Origin: Bacteroides sp. CAG:770
GTDB taxonomy: Bacteria > Bacteroidota > Bacteroidia > Bacteroidales > UBA932
Assembly: GCA_000435075.1 (NCBI GenBank)
Contig: FR890636.1
Coordinates: 1-6,580 of the forward strand
Direction: 5' to 3'
DNA length: 6,580 bases
Part shown: piece by piece, positions 6,110 to 6,580 of the stretch
Layout: the number at the start of each line of letters is the position of its first letter
Numbering within the stretch: the first letter of the stretch is position 1
Position numbers and translations under genes: made by a program
The notes under the pieces: model-generated
Seen by the model: only the letters and a program-made list of their open reading frames with translations
Told to the model about the DNA's origin: nothing
Databases searched by the model: none

Positions 6110-6580
6110 ATGGAAAAGCCTAGTTATAATGATTACATAGAGGGCTGTATAAAGGGAGACAGAGCCGCACAGAAGAAACTGTACGAGGCACTGTCGCCCA
6201 AAATGTTCGCTCTATGCATCCGTTATATGGGAGACCGCGATGCAGCCGAAGATATCCTGCAGGATGGTTTCGTGACGCTTTTCAGCAAGTTAAAGTCGTT
6301 CTCTAACGAGGGCTCGTTCGAAGGATGGGCGAGACGGATCTTTGTCAATACTGCACTTATGTCCCTGAGGAAAAATGATGCGCTGAAATTAAGCGACACA
6401 TTGGAGAATGCATGGAGTCTGAGCAGTGACGTACCGTCTCAGATACAGAATTTGGGATATAAGGAAATCATGCAGCTGGTCGCGTCCCTGCCTACCGGTT
6501 ACAGAACAGTGTTCAACATGTTCGCTATAGAGGGATTCAGTCATGAGGAGATAGCCAAAGCGCTGAATATCAGTTCAGCA
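6110..6580 (+). CDS. ECF-type RNA polymerase sigma factor, 3' end beyond the window
   Basis: The frame from ATG 6110 is open to the last base (157 codons, no stop), so the gene is truncated only by the window edge. The protein is a small sigma-70 family (ECF) factor. Region 2 spans about residues 24-90, with the typical DAAEDILQDGFVTLF and FEGWARRIFVN segments. A short variable linker follows. Region 4 starts near 117, with the motif LPTGYRTVFNMFAIEGFSHE followed by the first helix of the helix-turn-helix; the recognition helix is cut off. An in-frame TAA at 6077 rules out any start further upstream than this intergenic stretch, and GAGGGG at 6094-6099, 10 nt before the ATG, is Shine-Dalgarno-like, which is uncommon in this phylum. 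Its regulon and any anti-sigma partner would lie downstream and cannot be seen. Confidence 0.93.
   Translation, partial: MEKPSYNDYIEGCIKGDRAAQKKLYEALSPKMFALCIRYMGDRDAAEDILQDGFVTLFSKLKSFSNEGSFEGWARRIFVNTALMSLRKNDALKLSDTLENAWSLSSDVPSQIQNLGYKEIMQLVASLPTGYRTVFNMFAIEGFSHEEIAKALNISSA

Noticed and set aside
1..6580. CRISPR array, insertion sequence, integrase, toxin-antitoxin or defence-system genes
   Set aside because: No repeat-spacer pattern, transposase motif, long terminal inverted repeats or defence domains were seen. All genes belong to common housekeeping or regulatory families.

Overview
This window reads as ordinary chromosomal DNA from a member of the Bacteroidota, most likely order Bacteroidales. 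The evidence is: two copies of the Bacteroidetes-type -7 promoter element (TATATTTG) ahead of the two gene groups; A-rich start-site leaders and little use of Shine-Dalgarno sequences; a class III (anaerobic) ribonucleotide reductase pair; and a periplasmic TPR protein next to an EnvC-like protein. Base composition looks moderate, near 50 percent GC by eye, and I see no abrupt change that would suggest recent transfer.

Layout. Bases 1-308 hold no gene I can support. They contain a 14-bp imperfect hairpin at the left edge, a 10-nt exact direct repeat, a good promoter near 174-205, and a leader of about 100 nt with two inverted repeats. Next comes nrdD (309-2516), then 8 nt later nrdG (2525-3031). 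These encode the oxygen-sensitive glycyl-radical ribonucleotide reductase and its radical-SAM activase. A second promoter (3044-3075) leads into an exported TPR-repeat protein (start chosen at 3173, end 4858). Its stop codon overlaps by one base the start of an EnvC/LytM-family protein (4858-6036). After a 73-nt gap with a small inverted repeat, an ECF-type RNA polymerase sigma factor begins at 6110 and runs off the right end. All genes are on the + strand.

How they work together. nrdD-nrdG is a self-contained enzyme-activator unit that supplies dNTPs without oxygen. The TPR-EnvC pair is probably a translationally coupled envelope unit. The EnvC-like protein keeps the LytM fold but lacks most zinc ligands, so it should act as an activator of septal amidases rather than as a hydrolase. 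The sigma factor is probably a separate regulatory unit whose partner lies outside the window.

I did not find a previously undescribed system. The points most worth a second look are the structured nrdD leader with its repeated words, the edge hairpin, the degenerate LytM active site, and the directly abutting TPR-EnvC arrangement.
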